Below are positions 17,543 through 26,764 of a stretch of DNA of 51,166 nt, piece by piece. A model generated the notes under the pieces. That model was not told the origin of the DNA and made no database searches. It saw only the letters and a program-made list of their open reading frames with translations. The stretch spans positions 1-51,166 of the forward strand of contig JACTUB010000019.1 in the NCBI GenBank assembly GCA_015660885.1, read 5' to 3'. The DNA comes from Methanoregulaceae archaeon. Lineage in GTDB: Archaea; Halobacteriota; Methanomicrobia; Methanomicrobiales; Methanospirillaceae. The position numbers and the translations under genes were made by a program. The stretch's first letter is position 1. Each line of letters begins with the position of its first letter.

Positions 17543-18181
17543 TTATCCCGATCGGAAGCGATCAAACGCCACAGCAGCGGCTATGGGGTCCTTTGCATCA
17601 TAGATCGCGCGGCCGACAATAATCCCATCTACAAGTCCTGCGACAAGATCTGCATTGCCACCCTGCGCCCCGATGCCAGGTGAAAGGATCTTCCGGCTTT
17701 TAACGATATCCCGCAATACCCTGACATGGTCCGGCCGCGTAGCGGGAGCGATAATGCCATCCGCCCCGCACTCCGTTGCGAGGTGTGCAATTTGCACCGC
17801 AGTTTCGCTGTGGAAGAATTCAGCAGCGCCCGGGTGGCTCATCTCAGCGACAACGAAACACGCACCCCCGTAATCTGATGTGGTGTCGACACATGCCTGT
17901 ATGGCGTCTTTACCGGTAAACCCGTGACAGATGACCGATGAGAACCCTGCGTCAAAAACCTGCTCCACGATAAGCCGGTTCGTATTCGGGATATCGGCGA
18001 CTTTGAAGTCGGCGATCAGCGGGAGGGCCTCATCTTCAAGTTCCCGTGCCAGGGAAAGCCCGCAGGAGAGTATAAGCGGGTAACCAAGCTTGATAGCATC
18101 GAGATGCGGGGCGCATGCACGGGCAATCGTGAGCGCCTTCTTCTTTCCAGTCACATCGAGAGCGAGGATCAGTTCAGTCAT
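17543..18181 (-). CDS. pyrF: Orotidine 5'-phosphate decarboxylase
   Basis: 212 residues, the compact archaeal size. Decarboxylates OMP to UMP in pyrimidine synthesis. The catalytic Lys/Asp set is visible in DFKVADIPNT (about 59-68, D-x-K-x-x-D), with LALDVT at the N-terminus and the phosphate loop in PGIGAQGG (about 168-175) and IIVGRAIY (about 187-194). The start ATG overlaps the deoxyhypusine synthase stop by 4 bp, so both are co-transcribed although their pathways differ. Confidence 0.95.
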   Translation of the reverse strand: MTELILALDVTGKKKALTIARACAPHLDAIKLGYPLILSCGLSLARELEDEALPLIADFKVADIPNTNRLIVEQVFDAGFSSVICHGFTGKDAIQACVDTTSDYGGACFVVAEMSHPGAAEFFHSETAVQIAHLATECGADGIIAPATRPDHVRVLRDIVKSRKILSPGIGAQGGNADLVAGLVDGIIVGRAIYDAKDPIAAAVAFDRFRSG

Positions 18182-19113
18182 TTTTGTATCCGCTCCAGCG
18201 TAGCAGCGACAAGGATGGGAAGAGTGATGGTTGCGTCGCCATACACCGTGACAGCCTGTGCCTCCTCAGTAATTTTGCCCCAGGACCGTGCTTCGTCAAG
18301 CGTCGCTCCGGAGAGCCCCCCGAGATCCGGGCGGTCCCCGGTAAGCTGCACAGCATAATCAAAACCGTTGGGGGTCATAAGCATGCTCTGGAGGATGAAG
18401 TTCTTCGGTACACCGCCACCTACCAGCAGTGCACCGGCTTTTTTTGTCGTGAAGCATGTGTCCATCAGCGATGGCATATCAGCAAACGCATCGACTGTCA
18501 CTTTATTAGTCTGCGAGAAAAGCCAGTACTGCAGCCCCACCATTGAATCCTGCACTGCAGGACAGTAGACCGGAATATTTTTTCCCGCTGCAGTATGGAG
18601 TATCCCGGATTTCAGGTGCAAACCAAGGTGACTGAGAAGCCCGGAGATAGAGATCGTACTCCCAGGTTCGAGTTTGCCGAATACGTCCTGCATGAATTCC
18701 TCGAAATGCTCGAATGCCTCGTTGGGGAGGTAGACATCATAAATGCGATTGATCTCGTCATGCCGGAGTTCGATATCGTTGCAGAACGCAGTGCCATGAT
18801 AATGCCGGCAGCCAATTGCTTCAATGATATCGTGGGTAAGGTTTGCCCCCGTCGATACAAGCACGTCGATATGCCCGTCTTTTATCAGGTCAGAAACAAT
18901 CCCTCCCATCCCTGCAGGGACCATCGCACCGGCAAGCCCGAAGAATTTTGTCGTTTCCTTATCGCGTAGCATCTGTTCATAGATATTTACTGCACGATAG
19001 AGTGCCCCGCCATTATAAGCACCGGCATCCCCCATTGCATTGACCAGTTCATTGACGGTCATTGCCGGTTTTACATGGAGCTGGGTGACCGGCTCATTGC
19101 ATTGCATTGTCAT
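18178..19113 (-). CDS. dys: Deoxyhypusine synthase
   Basis: 311 residues. Transfers the aminobutyl group of spermidine to a Lys of aIF5A, the first step of hypusine formation, using NAD. Visible motifs: FFGLAGAMVPAGMGGIV (about 57-73), STGANLTHD (about 87-95), GGGVPKNFI, and the active-site Lys in the DEARSWGKI motif (about 277-285) that carries the enzyme-imine lysine in characterised enzymes. MTMQ gives two close start options (19113 or 19107); no strong ribosome binding site. First gene of the dys-pyrF pair. Confidence 0.93.
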   Translation of the reverse strand: MTMQCNEPVTQLHVKPAMTVNELVNAMGDAGAYNGGALYRAVNIYEQMLRDKETTKFFGLAGAMVPAGMGGIVSDLIKDGHIDVLVSTGANLTHDIIEAIGCRHYHGTAFCNDIELRHDEINRIYDVYLPNEAFEHFEEFMQDVFGKLEPGSTISISGLLSHLGLHLKSGILHTAAGKNIPVYCPAVQDSMVGLQYWLFSQTNKVTVDAFADMPSLMDTCFTTKKAGALLVGGGVPKNFILQSMLMTPNGFDYAVQLTGDRPDLGGLSGATLDEARSWGKITEEAQAVTVYGDATITLPILVAATLERIQK

Positions 19114-19130
19114 ACAGTGTCATCCGTTGC

Positions 19131-19144
19131 CATACATTTGTATG
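19131..19144. promoter_or_regulatory. Perfect palindrome upstream of dys
   Basis: CATACATTTGTATG: CATACA and TGTATG are perfect complements around a 2-bp centre (TT), ending 18 bp before the dys start. It may be an operator or core-promoter element of the dys-pyrF message. Only the palindrome is seen. Confidence 0.3.
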
Positions 19145-19275
19145 TTCAAATGTTTAACCATGTTTGAGAAAGGGTCGGCGAACATGTGATGTTCACGATC
19201 TGAAATTGATCCGGCCTGATTCGCCTTGATTCCTCCTCATGGAAAATGGAACGCTAACATGGTGGACTACCACAG

Positions 19276-19347
19276 GCTATTCACGATCTGGTCGAACGAT
19301 ACGAGTTCAATAGTCCGGTCTACCCTAAGGGACAGAAGAACCAATAG
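19276..19347 (+). pseudogene. Relic of the N-terminal nuclease domain of a type IIG enzyme
   Basis: Frame 19276-19344 encodes AIHDLVERYEFNSPVYPKGQ plus KNQ and then a stop. This resembles the very start of Eco57I-type restriction-modification enzymes, which begin with a H-D-L-V-E-R-F/Y motif before the PD-(D/E)XK nuclease. The nuclease core that should follow is missing before the methylase-like frame at 19393. The 279-bp stretch 19114-19392 holds nothing else that I recognise apart from the dys promoter region. Confidence 0.45.
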
Positions 19348-19392
19348 TGTTAAAGAATTAGTTGGAGTAATAATCGGGATTTTCCAAAGAAA

Positions 19393-21852
19393 ATGCTCCG
19401 ATGTAATAAAAACCCTTCCACAAAGTTATCGGTATCCGAACCAATCATTATCCGGATGCCGGCATCAATTCCGTCAGATAACAGTACATCATTATCCTTA
19501 ACCAGCCAGTCCAAGATTTTTCTTTCGGTACTTGAATCTGCACGGGATCTCCTCGCCCGCAGCTTGGTTCAGGAGTGCCATGCGCTTACAGAACACGATC
19601 TGAATTACACAATCCTGTCATCCATCCTACAGGTGCTGTTCCTCAAAACGGGGCAGGAGTTACAGTTTGCAGAGCCCGGAACACTAGCCCTTCTTGCCGG
19701 TAGCAGCGGCATCAGCCGACGGATGGCGCGAGCATGCTCTGATGCGGGGCTCAATCCGAATACCCTCTTCGAGAAAGGGCAGGATGGTTCCCGCTTCATG
19801 CCTTCTGTTCCTGATGATGCGCTCCGTGAGGTTATCCGTCGTTTGGATTCCGAGGAATTTCCCGTGCCCATTTCCAAACTCCCTCTTGAACATCTTGCCG
19901 CTGTCTTCGAATACTTTTTAGGGACCAGGATGCAGGTCGCGGAAGGATACCACGTGAAGCGTGCCGGGAAGTCCGCAGTGCTCTGTACCGGAGGTGTGAA
20001 TATCCTTGCACAGCCGGTTGTCGACTACGTGGTGAAAGAGACCTTGGGCGATATGATCAGGGAACCGGGAGCAGGCGACCAAACGGCAATCCGGATCCTC
20101 GATCCTGCATGCGGGGCCGGGATCTTTTTGCTTAATGCTTACAGGTTCCTCGCCCACTGCAAGACCGAATATACTGGTCGTCCGAAACATAAGGGAGAGT
20201 TACTGCGAGATTTGGCATGTCAATCAATTTATGGCATCGACATCGATCCCGAATCAGTCAGCGCGGCGCGTTTCGTCATACTACTTTCTTTCATCGAAGA
20301 ATGCCTGCTGTCAGGAAACGGTCATATTCCATCAGTTTGTTTGCAGGAAATCTGCGTGTGTTTCAGAGAAACAATACGGTGCGGCAACGCCTTGATCGCA
20401 GAAGACTACTTTTCCGGCCGGCAGGAGCACCCGTTCAATGCAGAGGAACGCCGCAAGGTCAATCCATTTTCCTGGCAGGAGGCTTTTCCGCATGTCCCTG
20501 GTGGTGGGGGATTTGATGCGGTTATCGGGGCGCCCCCGCCTTACCGGCCTTTAACGGTAAAGGCGCGGGACGAGTACTTCCAGACGCATTACGATGCTTA
20601 CGCAAGGGGTGCCGGGCTCTATGGCTACTTCATCGAGAAAGGGTTACAGATACTCCGTCCCAAAGGGGAGCTCGCTTTCTGTATCCCGAATACGTTTTTC
20701 CGAACAGACCATGAACGACCTCTGCGGAGGCTCCTTCTTACAAAACAGATCGAGGAAATCATGGTCTTTGGTGATCTGACGGGTTTTGAGACCATGAATA
20801 CATCCCCGTGTATCATCCGGGTCTCTAATAACAAACCCACAAAAGAATTCTCTGTTTCAAAAGTCGAGACATTCGACGTCCTGAGCCTTGACTCGTACGT
20901 AAAGAAACATCGCCACCCCTGTGATCAGAGCACGCTCACTGACGGTGGATGGACACTGGGGGATAAGCGGGCCGAGAATTTACTCAAGAAGTTACAGAGT
21001 TCAGGGACACCCTTGGAAGAGTACTTGATGGGGCAGATTTATCGTGGAATTATCTCCGGCTTTACCGAGGCATTCGTTTTAGATGAAAAATTAAAAAAAC
21101 TAATAATTGAAGAAGATTCCAAAAGTGCGGATCTGATCAAGCCGTTCCTGACAGGAAAAAATATCAAACGATATTCCCCTCCAAAAAGTGATAAGTACCT
21201 TATTTTTATTCCCAAAGGTTGGACGAATGAAAAATCTCAGGACAGGCGAAATAAGTGGAAGTGGTTCAAGAAGGAATATCCTGCAATAGCACATCATTTA
21301 GCTCCCTTCGCAGCAGCGGCGGAAAAAAGGTGCGATAAAGGGGATTATTGGTGGGAATTGCGGGCTTGCGAGTATTATTCTGCATTTGAATTGCCAAAAA
21401 TAATTTATCCGGAAATCTGCCAGAAACCGGAGTTTACTTTTGATGATTCCCTGTTTTTTGCAAACAATACATGTTTCATAATCTCTCGGTCAGATAAGTT
21501 TTTATTAGGAATTTTGAACAGTAGACTGATGTATTTTTTATTTGAAACAAATTTGCCTAAGTTAAGAGCTGGATTTTTTATGCCGGCTTATGAGGTTCTG
21601 AAAAATTTCCCCATTTATACTATCGACTTCGACAATCCTGATGACAAAGCCCGGCACGATCGCATGGTCGCTCTTGTGACCGAAATCCTGGACCTGCACA
21701 AGCACCTGAGTCATGCAAAGACCGACCGGGAGAAGCGGATCATCACGCAGGAGATCGAGTCGACCGACCGGCAGATCGATTCGCTGGTGTATGGATTATA
21801 CGGACTGACGGCAGATGAGATTGCGGTGGTGGAGGAAAGCGTGGGGAAATAA
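19393..21852 (+). CDS. Eco57I-type N6-adenine methylase remnant (type IIG) with altered catalytic motif
   Basis: 819 residues. Residues ~45-200 are the helical linker of type IIG enzymes, ~200-450 the methylase core and ~510-790 a TaqI-like target recognition domain. The SAM motif I is intact (ILDPACGAG, near residue 235), as is GIDIDPESV. Motif IV, normally NPPY, reads G-A-P-P-P-Y (379-384): the catalytic Asn is lost and a residue inserted. The nuclease domain expected at the N-terminus is absent and a relic lies just upstream, so this is probably an inactivated restriction-modification gene that has kept an open frame. The true start is uncertain (ATG 19393 or 19456). In native enzymes the methylase marks adenine to protect from the linked nuclease. 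Confidence 0.75.
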   Translation: MLRCNKNPSTKLSVSEPIIIRMPASIPSDNSTSLSLTSQSKIFLSVLESARDLLARSLVQECHALTEHDLNYTILSSILQVLFLKTGQELQFAEPGTLALLAGSSGISRRMARACSDAGLNPNTLFEKGQDGSRFMPSVPDDALREVIRRLDSEEFPVPISKLPLEHLAAVFEYFLGTRMQVAEGYHVKRAGKSAVLCTGGVNILAQPVVDYVVKETLGDMIREPGAGDQTAIRILDPACGAGIFLLNAYRFLAHCKTEYTGRPKHKGELLRDLACQSIYGIDIDPESVSAARFVILLSFIEECLLSGNGHIPSVCLQEICVCFRETIRCGNALIAEDYFSGRQEHPFNAEERRKVNPFSWQEAFPHVPGGGGFDAVIGAPPPYRPLTVKARDEYFQTHYDAYARGAGLYGYFIEKGLQILRPKGELAFCIPNTFFRTDHERPLRRLLLTKQIEEIMVFGDLTGFETMNTSPCIIRVSNNKPTKEFSVSKVETFDVLSLDSYVKKHRHPCDQSTLTDGGWTLGDKRAENLLKKLQSSGTPLEEYLMGQIYRGIISGFTEAFVLDEKLKKLIIEEDSKSADLIKPFLTGKNIKRYSPPKSDKYLIFIPKGWTNEKSQDRRNKWKWFKKEYPAIAHHLAPFAAAAEKRCDKGDYWWELRACEYYSAFELPKIIYPEICQKPEFTFDDSLFFANNTCFIISRSDKFLLGILNSRLMYFLFETNLPKLRAGFFMPAYEVLKNFPIYTIDFDNPDDKARHDRMVALVTEILDLHKHLSHAKTDREKRIITQEIESTDRQIDSLVYGLYGLTADEIAVVEESVGK

Positions 21853-22149
21853 TCTTCTTCGACGATAAAAAAACGGGAGGGCATCTAAAACCGGAAGGCA
21901 GACCTTTCACGTATGGCCTAAAATACCCTCCTAAAAAAGGGGCTGTTGTATACCCGCTATTTTAACAGGTCTAACTTCGATTAAAACGACTATTTTTCAA
22001 AATAAAGGATTTTTCAGGGTAATTCTCGCGAATGTTGACACCATAATACGGAACTGGAAATGTCCTTTGTCCGATTGGCAAAAGAAGGCCGCAAAACAGT
22101 TATTTGAGAGACTCTTTTTTTATGGGAAGAAGATTTAGGAAAACCGGGC
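21853..22149. other. Gene-free intergenic stretch with a possible terminator hairpin
   Basis: Just after the methylase-like gene, GGGAGGG (about 21871-21877) can pair with CCCTCC (about 21929-21934). The rest shows no coding signal. The region ends at the convergent small protein gene. Confidence 0.35.
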
Positions 22150-22572
22150 TTATTTACTTTCATATCCGGGATTGATACGGGGTTGGGATGATAACCTTCG
22201 GATTCCCTCCGCTTTAAACACCGGCTTTTCACGGTCGATCATACTGATCTCACTTAACCTGTCTTCGTAAACCCGGTACCGCTGGAAGCCCCGCCTCCAG
22301 ACATATCGTACCCATAGCTCACGGCCGATTCCTTCCGGCATCGGGAGTAAGTTAAGGATCTCAAAATCATCGCGGAAATAGTCCTCCCACAGAACGAACT
22401 CACCCGGGGAATTCCGGCACGTCCGCACCCGGACCGCAATTACATCATGGTCGCGATAGGCAAGGGCATCGTACGGCAGGTCCGCATCCGGATTGGGTAC
22501 CCAATAGTATCCCTGTCTCTCGGCAAATTTTCTCGCTGATTCTATGGTAACAGTTGGGCGTCGGCCTCTCAT
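22150..22572 (-). CDS. Conserved-looking protein of unknown function
   Basis: 140 residues, with GGAGG 8 bases before ATG 22572. The segment DLPYDALAYRDHDVIAVRVR (about 31-50) is reminiscent of the D...(E)xR/K core of small PD-(D/E)XK nuclease-like proteins, but a clear catalytic triad is not seen. A Tyr/Trp/Arg-rich part follows. Base composition matches core genes. It is in the gap between the decayed type IIG gene and tiaS. Function not known. Confidence 0.65.
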   Translation of the reverse strand: MRGRRPTVTIESARKFAERQGYYWVPNPDADLPYDALAYRDHDVIAVRVRTCRNSPGEFVLWEDYFRDDFEILNLLPMPEGIGRELWVRYVWRRGFQRYRVYEDRLSEISMIDREKPVFKAEGIRRLSSQPRINPGYESK

Positions 22573-22752
22573 ATTCTCATCCTCCGATCATGCTGGTGAT
22601 TTTTCAACACGATATTTCCGGAAATACATGCATGATGACAAGATACGCTTTGTCGTAGAAATAAACCCTAAAAAAATATCTTCATATCAGGTAGTAAAAT
22701 ATAAGCGAAATGTTATACGGACGTTTCTGGCGGAAACAATTTAATTCCGTGC

Positions 22753-23976
22753 TCAATACTCCGGCTCGCCCCGGCACAGGGGTTTTGCCAGGTGTCGCCG
22801 GGCGGTTGGCGGCACTTCATACCACCCTGTTTTCAGCGTGCGGGAAATTTCCTGAATCTCCGGCTCTTTTGTACGTTTCCCGCACTTTTTGCACTTGTAG
22901 CCTTTCCCTGTGCCATCGCTTGTCATGCGCTTGTTACATGTGACGCAGACTGGTGGGCGCGATGATACTGGTAGGGCAAGTTTCACAATCCCGATTTTTT
23001 CAAGATTGATACTCCCTTTCTTGAAACTCCCGACCGCGATCACCCCATCGCCGGGACAGAGCTCCCGCACGATCTGCCGGAAATTTTTCGTGGGTTCGTA
23101 GGCCATGCACTGCAGGGATTTCTCTTCATTACTCATAGTGAAAGAAACATGCCCGCCAATACCGGTTACCGGTGCATCGGTGACAGTTCCCCGTACCCGG
23201 TAGGAGAGCCCATCCTTCAATTCCCCTATCTTTCCTTCAAGCAGGTGGGCATCAGTCCCCTGGTTCGTAACCCAGATCTGTTCGATTGACGGATTCTCGG
23301 ACTGGATCATGGAACGGGCAACCATTACCCATGAGAGACTTTCTCCACGGATGCCAAACAACACCGGATCCGGTGTATGTGGTACGCAGACTACAACGTC
23401 ATTTACCCTGTCTACTGTGTCCCACGTGTGGGGGAACGTTTCCGCTTCAGCGTCAAACAGGCTCTCGCGATCAACCCCGCGGGGTGTGCCCCATTGCTCC
23501 GGTTGCCGGTATACCAGGATCTCTGACGTTTGATCTGCGAGTTCGCTTGCCACAGCTGCAGTTGCCCCAATCAGCCCGCGCCGGTTCTTGTAACCCTTAT
23601 ACCGGGCACCCGACGCTTCAAGTACCCGGATAGCCTCATCGATCTCGCAGAAGTCTGTGACCGCTTTGCGGTAAAATGCCGGGTCCGGTCGCTCATCAAC
23701 CACCACCACGCCCGGATTCGTGTTTTCGCATGAAAAATCAGCAAGTTCCTCGACAGCCGCGCACGCGATTGCAAATGCTTTGTCTGTATTTCCTGTTACA
23801 TCGAGCGCAATCGCGGCATTTCCTCGCGTTTTCCACGTGACATTCGGGTTAAGCCGTATGAGCCGTGCCTCGCGTATTCTCATGCCCTCTCGGATCAGGT
23901 TGCGTGCAAGGACTGCGCCGAGGTATGTCGTGCACATCCCCCGGGGTGAGTCCGTGTCATCAATCCCGATGAGCAT
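22753..23976 (-). CDS. tiaS: tRNA-Ile2 agmatinylcytidine synthetase TiaS
   Basis: 407 residues. Attaches agmatine to C34 of tRNA-Ile(CAU) with ATP, so that it reads AUA; specific to Archaea. The N-terminal kinase-like region begins LIGIDDTDSPRGMCTTYLG (metal and ATP motifs), an OB-fold lies at about 270-340 (YRVRGTVTDAPVTGIGGHV) and a C-terminal Zn ribbon has CVTCNKRM and CKKCGK. The order matches characterised TiaS. Start ATG 23976; a TATA-like GATATAGCC about 26 bp upstream suggests a leaderless transcript. Confidence 0.95.
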   Translation of the reverse strand: MLIGIDDTDSPRGMCTTYLGAVLARNLIREGMRIREARLIRLNPNVTWKTRGNAAIALDVTGNTDKAFAIACAAVEELADFSCENTNPGVVVVDERPDPAFYRKAVTDFCEIDEAIRVLEASGARYKGYKNRRGLIGATAAVASELADQTSEILVYRQPEQWGTPRGVDRESLFDAEAETFPHTWDTVDRVNDVVVCVPHTPDPVLFGIRGESLSWVMVARSMIQSENPSIEQIWVTNQGTDAHLLEGKIGELKDGLSYRVRGTVTDAPVTGIGGHVSFTMSNEEKSLQCMAYEPTKNFRQIVRELCPGDGVIAVGSFKKGSINLEKIGIVKLALPVSSRPPVCVTCNKRMTSDGTGKGYKCKKCGKRTKEPEIQEISRTLKTGWYEVPPTARRHLAKPLCRGEPEY

Positions 23977-23977
23977 A

Positions 23978-24010
23978 TCTATATTAATATACCCTCAGGC
24001 TATATCCATT
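23978..24010. promoter_or_regulatory. Interleaved divergent promoters, tiaS / HTH regulator
   Basis: The 44-bp gap holds ATATTAATAT at 23981-23990, about 25 bp before a plus-strand start near 24011 (10 bases before ATG 24021), and a second A/T element near 24000-24006 placed about 26 bp before the tiaS start on the minus strand. Each promoter lies within the other's transcribed start zone, so the two genes probably compete for polymerase. Confidence 0.4.
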
Positions 24011-24020
24011 CTTTACGGCA

Positions 24021-24947
24021 ATGTCTCAGGACCGCCAGCTCCAGCTGGTCACCAGTGTTATGATAACGGCAGGTTTCGATGTCTCCGAACGGTTCTCCAT
24101 ACGGCCGCGGAGCTTTGACCTTATCGCCCGCAATAACGGGACGCTGCTTGTCATTAAAGTGGTATCTCATATCGACAGTGTCAGCGAGGAGGGAGCATTC
24201 GATCTTGAGGTGATCTCGCGCCATCTTGCGGGAGTCCCCCTGATCGTAGGTGAGCGGGCCCGTGACGCAGAGCTGGAGCGCGGCGCTGTGTATCTCAGGT
24301 ATGGCATCTATGCAATCAGCCCTGCAACTCTCTATGACTATTTTGTAGAGAGGATCCCCCCGCTGGTCTATGCATCCCCGGGCGGACTGTACGTGAACAT
24401 CGATGGAGAGGTACTCCGCGATCTTCGCGAAAAACGCAGCATGTCCCTTGGAGATCTCGGGCAGGTGCTCGGTGTCTCGCGGCGTACGATCAGTAAATAT
24501 GAGAGTGGCATGGGTACTACTCTTGACGTGGCAATCCGCATCGAGGAATTCTTTAATACCGGGGTTGTCAAGTCCATTAACCTGATGCGCCACGAGATAC
24601 CTGTATCGACGGAAATGGACCCGGGGGATGAAGGGAAGGAAAAGCAGAACCCGATGGAATTTTTCAGGCAGATTGGTATGCAGTTGCATACCCTTCACGG
24701 GGCCCCGTTCCAGGCTCTCCTCACGTTTGAGAAGCATACTATTCTCACCGGATATGGTCCTGCAGACAAGGTCATTAAACGCGCCGCTCTTATTGGAAAT
24801 CTCTCTCAGATCGCAAAAAAGCACGCGATGTGTGTGATCACCGATCATTACAAACAAAAAAAGATAGGCAGAACGCTGGTAATTGGTGAGGATCGCCTCC
24901 ACAGGATTGCGGATGGCTTTGAGCTCCTTGATATGATCGGCGACTGA
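24021..24947 (+). CDS. Archaeal HTH transcription regulator (COG1395 type)
   Basis: 308 residues. The N-terminal ~100 residues (FDLIARNNGTLLVIKVVSHI) resemble a restriction-endonuclease-like fold, the central part (about 130-190) is a Cro/CI HTH (LRDLREKRSMSLGDLGQVLG, then VSRRTISKYESG), and the C-terminal ~100 residues are a ligand-like domain. This is the layout of COG1395 putative regulators conserved in Euryarchaeota; targets unknown. The stop TGA (24945-24947) directly precedes the left edge of the mobile island. Confidence 0.85.
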   Translation: MSQDRQLQLVTSVMITAGFDVSERFSIRPRSFDLIARNNGTLLVIKVVSHIDSVSEEGAFDLEVISRHLAGVPLIVGERARDAELERGAVYLRYGIYAISPATLYDYFVERIPPLVYASPGGLYVNIDGEVLRDLREKRSMSLGDLGQVLGVSRRTISKYESGMGTTLDVAIRIEEFFNTGVVKSINLMRHEIPVSTEMDPGDEGKEKQNPMEFFRQIGMQLHTLHGAPFQALLTFEKHTILTGYGPADKVIKRAALIGNLSQIAKKHAMCVITDHYKQKKIGRTLVIGEDRLHRIADGFELLDMIGD

Positions 24948-24950
24948 ACC

Positions 24951-24958
24951 CTTTTAGA
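24951..24958. repeat. 8-bp direct repeat CTTTTAGA, left copy
   Basis: Identical 8-mers lie at 24951-24958, 35942-35949 and 43749-43756, each touching the outermost base of a terminal inverted repeat. They look like a target-site duplication plus the spacer between two tandem elements. The left and right copies also share five preceding bases (GAACC), which in the right copy belong to the element end. Confidence 0.8.
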
Positions 24959-25019
24959 GGTTCTGATAAGTTCGCGGTGGGTTGATAAATTTGGATGCAA
25001 GTGATAACTCGCGGTTGGT
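24959..25019 (+). repeat. Element 1 left end: outer and inner repeats
   Basis: Outer repeat starts GGTTCTGATAAGTTCGCGGT at 24959. The inner copy TGATAACTCGCGGTTGGT is at 25002-25019. The TGATA words of the two are 38 bp apart, as at the other three ends. Confidence 0.85.
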
Positions 25020-26124
25020 CGCGCAAGTCAAAAAACAAATTGCAAGATTCTCAGAAAAAATAAAAACAAAAAGATTGTATAATCTAATAATTCATAATAA
25101 TTTTAATCCAATGGTGGATTTTTCTGTTTTAGATGAAGACGAATTAACATTACTAATAGGATACATTCTCCTAAAAAAATGGGAAGAAAAATCCGATTTT
25201 AAATTTTTAACGGCGTTAAAACTGCATAAAATTATCTACGAAGTCTCAGAACAATTACAGCTTCCAATAACGAGATGCTGGTACATACGAGGTCGATATA
25301 TCAATAATCCTTATGTGATGAGGGTCGATTTCTTTCGTGATCTTTTTGCGTCACCAGATAAGATATTTCTTGAAAGTGGAAGAAAAGTCAATTTAATTGA
25401 AAGCATTGAAAAATATCCAGGGCTTGTATATTTTTTTGAGTCGAAAATTGAAGATATACTAACAAAAACAAATATCATTTTTACACCAGAAAGGACGTAT
25501 CTAAAAGAGTTATATCGAGATAAAGCTCCGCCAAGATATAGTGAATGTTATAAAACGTCATATGAATTTTCAATTTTTTTAATTGACTTAAGTGAATTAA
25601 GAACAAATAGAAAAGAAACACTACTAGATTTCGGTACGATTGACGATTTTGGGTATTATGATAAATGTAAGATTTTAGTTTCAAATCTCCATATGTCTAT
25701 CAAAAAAATTGATGAATTCAATCCATTTTTTGACATTATTGTTAAATATACAGATATGATTGAGGAGGCAACAATTTCGATCGACTTTAATAAAAAAAAT
25801 AGAGATCTCTCTGAAAAGTTCCCTGAAATTATGAAATTTTTAAATTCGCAATCTTGGTTCTATTTAGAGAATATTTGGAAATTATTCTCTAAAATTATAG
25901 CCATAAATACCGTAACTGGACCGAGGGCGGAAACTGTAAAAAAAGAATTTGTGGATAATTTGCGACATTTATCTCAAAATCTTCAAAATATTGATAATGA
26001 ATACATAAAAGCTGAGCGTCTTAGCCTTACATTATCGGGAGATGATTACTTAGACCTTTTCGAAAATAAAAGGGATATAGCTCAGAAATTTATTTTAGCC
26101 AGTGATATCTTGGAAAGGGGGTAA
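25015..26124 (+). CDS. Unknown protein, first gene of a two-gene cargo module
   Basis: About 369 residues if translation begins at TTG 25015; ATG 25111 and TTG 24982 are other options and no ribosome binding site settles it. The start overlaps the inner repeat of the element end. The product is Lys/Ile-rich and mostly helical, with no motif that I recognise. It ends in LASDILERG followed after 14 bp by a PIN-like gene, and a GGGGG before its stop may help translate that gene. The pair could be a toxin-antitoxin or defence couple in which this larger protein controls or partners the nuclease; this is inference from gene context only. Confidence 0.6.
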   Translation: MVAQVKKQIARFSEKIKTKRLYNLIIHNNFNPMVDFSVLDEDELTLLIGYILLKKWEEKSDFKFLTALKLHKIIYEVSEQLQLPITRCWYIRGRYINNPYVMRVDFFRDLFASPDKIFLESGRKVNLIESIEKYPGLVYFFESKIEDILTKTNIIFTPERTYLKELYRDKAPPRYSECYKTSYEFSIFLIDLSELRTNRKETLLDFGTIDDFGYYDKCKILVSNLHMSIKKIDEFNPFFDIIVKYTDMIEEATISIDFNKKNRDLSEKFPEIMKFLNSQSWFYLENIWKLFSKIIAINTVTGPRAETVKKEFVDNLRHLSQNLQNIDNEYIKAERLSLTLSGDDYLDLFENKRDIAQKFILASDILERG

Positions 26125-26138
26125 TTAAAATAATTGAT

Positions 26139-26759
26139 TTGTTCCTTGATAGTTGTGTTTTTCATGCATACGCTATACGATTTGAAGGAATAAATCATGA
26201 AAAAAGTAAACTTTTATTTCAGAGTGATATTTACCAACGATATACAAGTTCAAATGTGATACAGGAAATTAAATTAAAAAAGAAAAAACGATTAAAAATT
26301 TATGAAATTGCAATCGAATATCTGAATAAAGGGAAAAAAATTGAAGATATTTCTTTTGAAAAACACGGCATTCATTTAAGCAATAATGATGAACAACATC
26401 TCAAAATGATATTTGATAATTTATCAAGTGAGAGCGATTTTCTTTCATCTTTAAGACTTTTTACTAATATGTATAAAAAATTGTTAGAAGACTCTCTTAA
26501 AAAAATCGTAGAAGTCTTTCAATCCGTTCATAAGCCGTATTTAATCGCGTTATTATCTGATGATATCCACAGCGATGATGCTAAAATTATTGTAGACGCA
26601 TATTATTGGAGCAATGGAAGAAACGATCCGAAATATGTTACAATTGAAAGGGTTTCGATTTTTAATAATAGAGATAAAATTTTAACAACACTCCATGACT
26701 ACTGCGAAGATTTCCCAATAACAAGTCTGCAATTGAAAAATATTCTTGAAATAGTTTAA
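26139..26759 (+). CDS. PIN-like nuclease domain protein
   Basis: 206 residues from TTG 26139 (no ATG nearby; the start is uncertain). The N-terminus FLDSCVFHAYA, the central SDDAKIIVDAYYW (about 146-158) and FNNRDKI near the C-terminus give Asp residues in the order and context of a PIN domain, a metal-dependent RNase fold used in many archaeal toxins. The middle is Lys-rich and helical. It forms a tight pair with the preceding unknown gene. The assignment is from pattern, not from a search. Confidence 0.5.
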   Translation: MFLDSCVFHAYAIRFEGINHEKSKLLFQSDIYQRYTSSNVIQEIKLKKKKRLKIYEIAIEYLNKGKKIEDISFEKHGIHLSNNDEQHLKMIFDNLSSESDFLSSLRLFTNMYKKLLEDSLKKIVEVFQSVHKPYLIALLSDDIHSDDAKIIVDAYYWSNGRNDPKYVTIERVSIFNNRDKILTTLHDYCEDFPITSLQLKNILEIV

Positions 26760-26764
26760 AAAAA

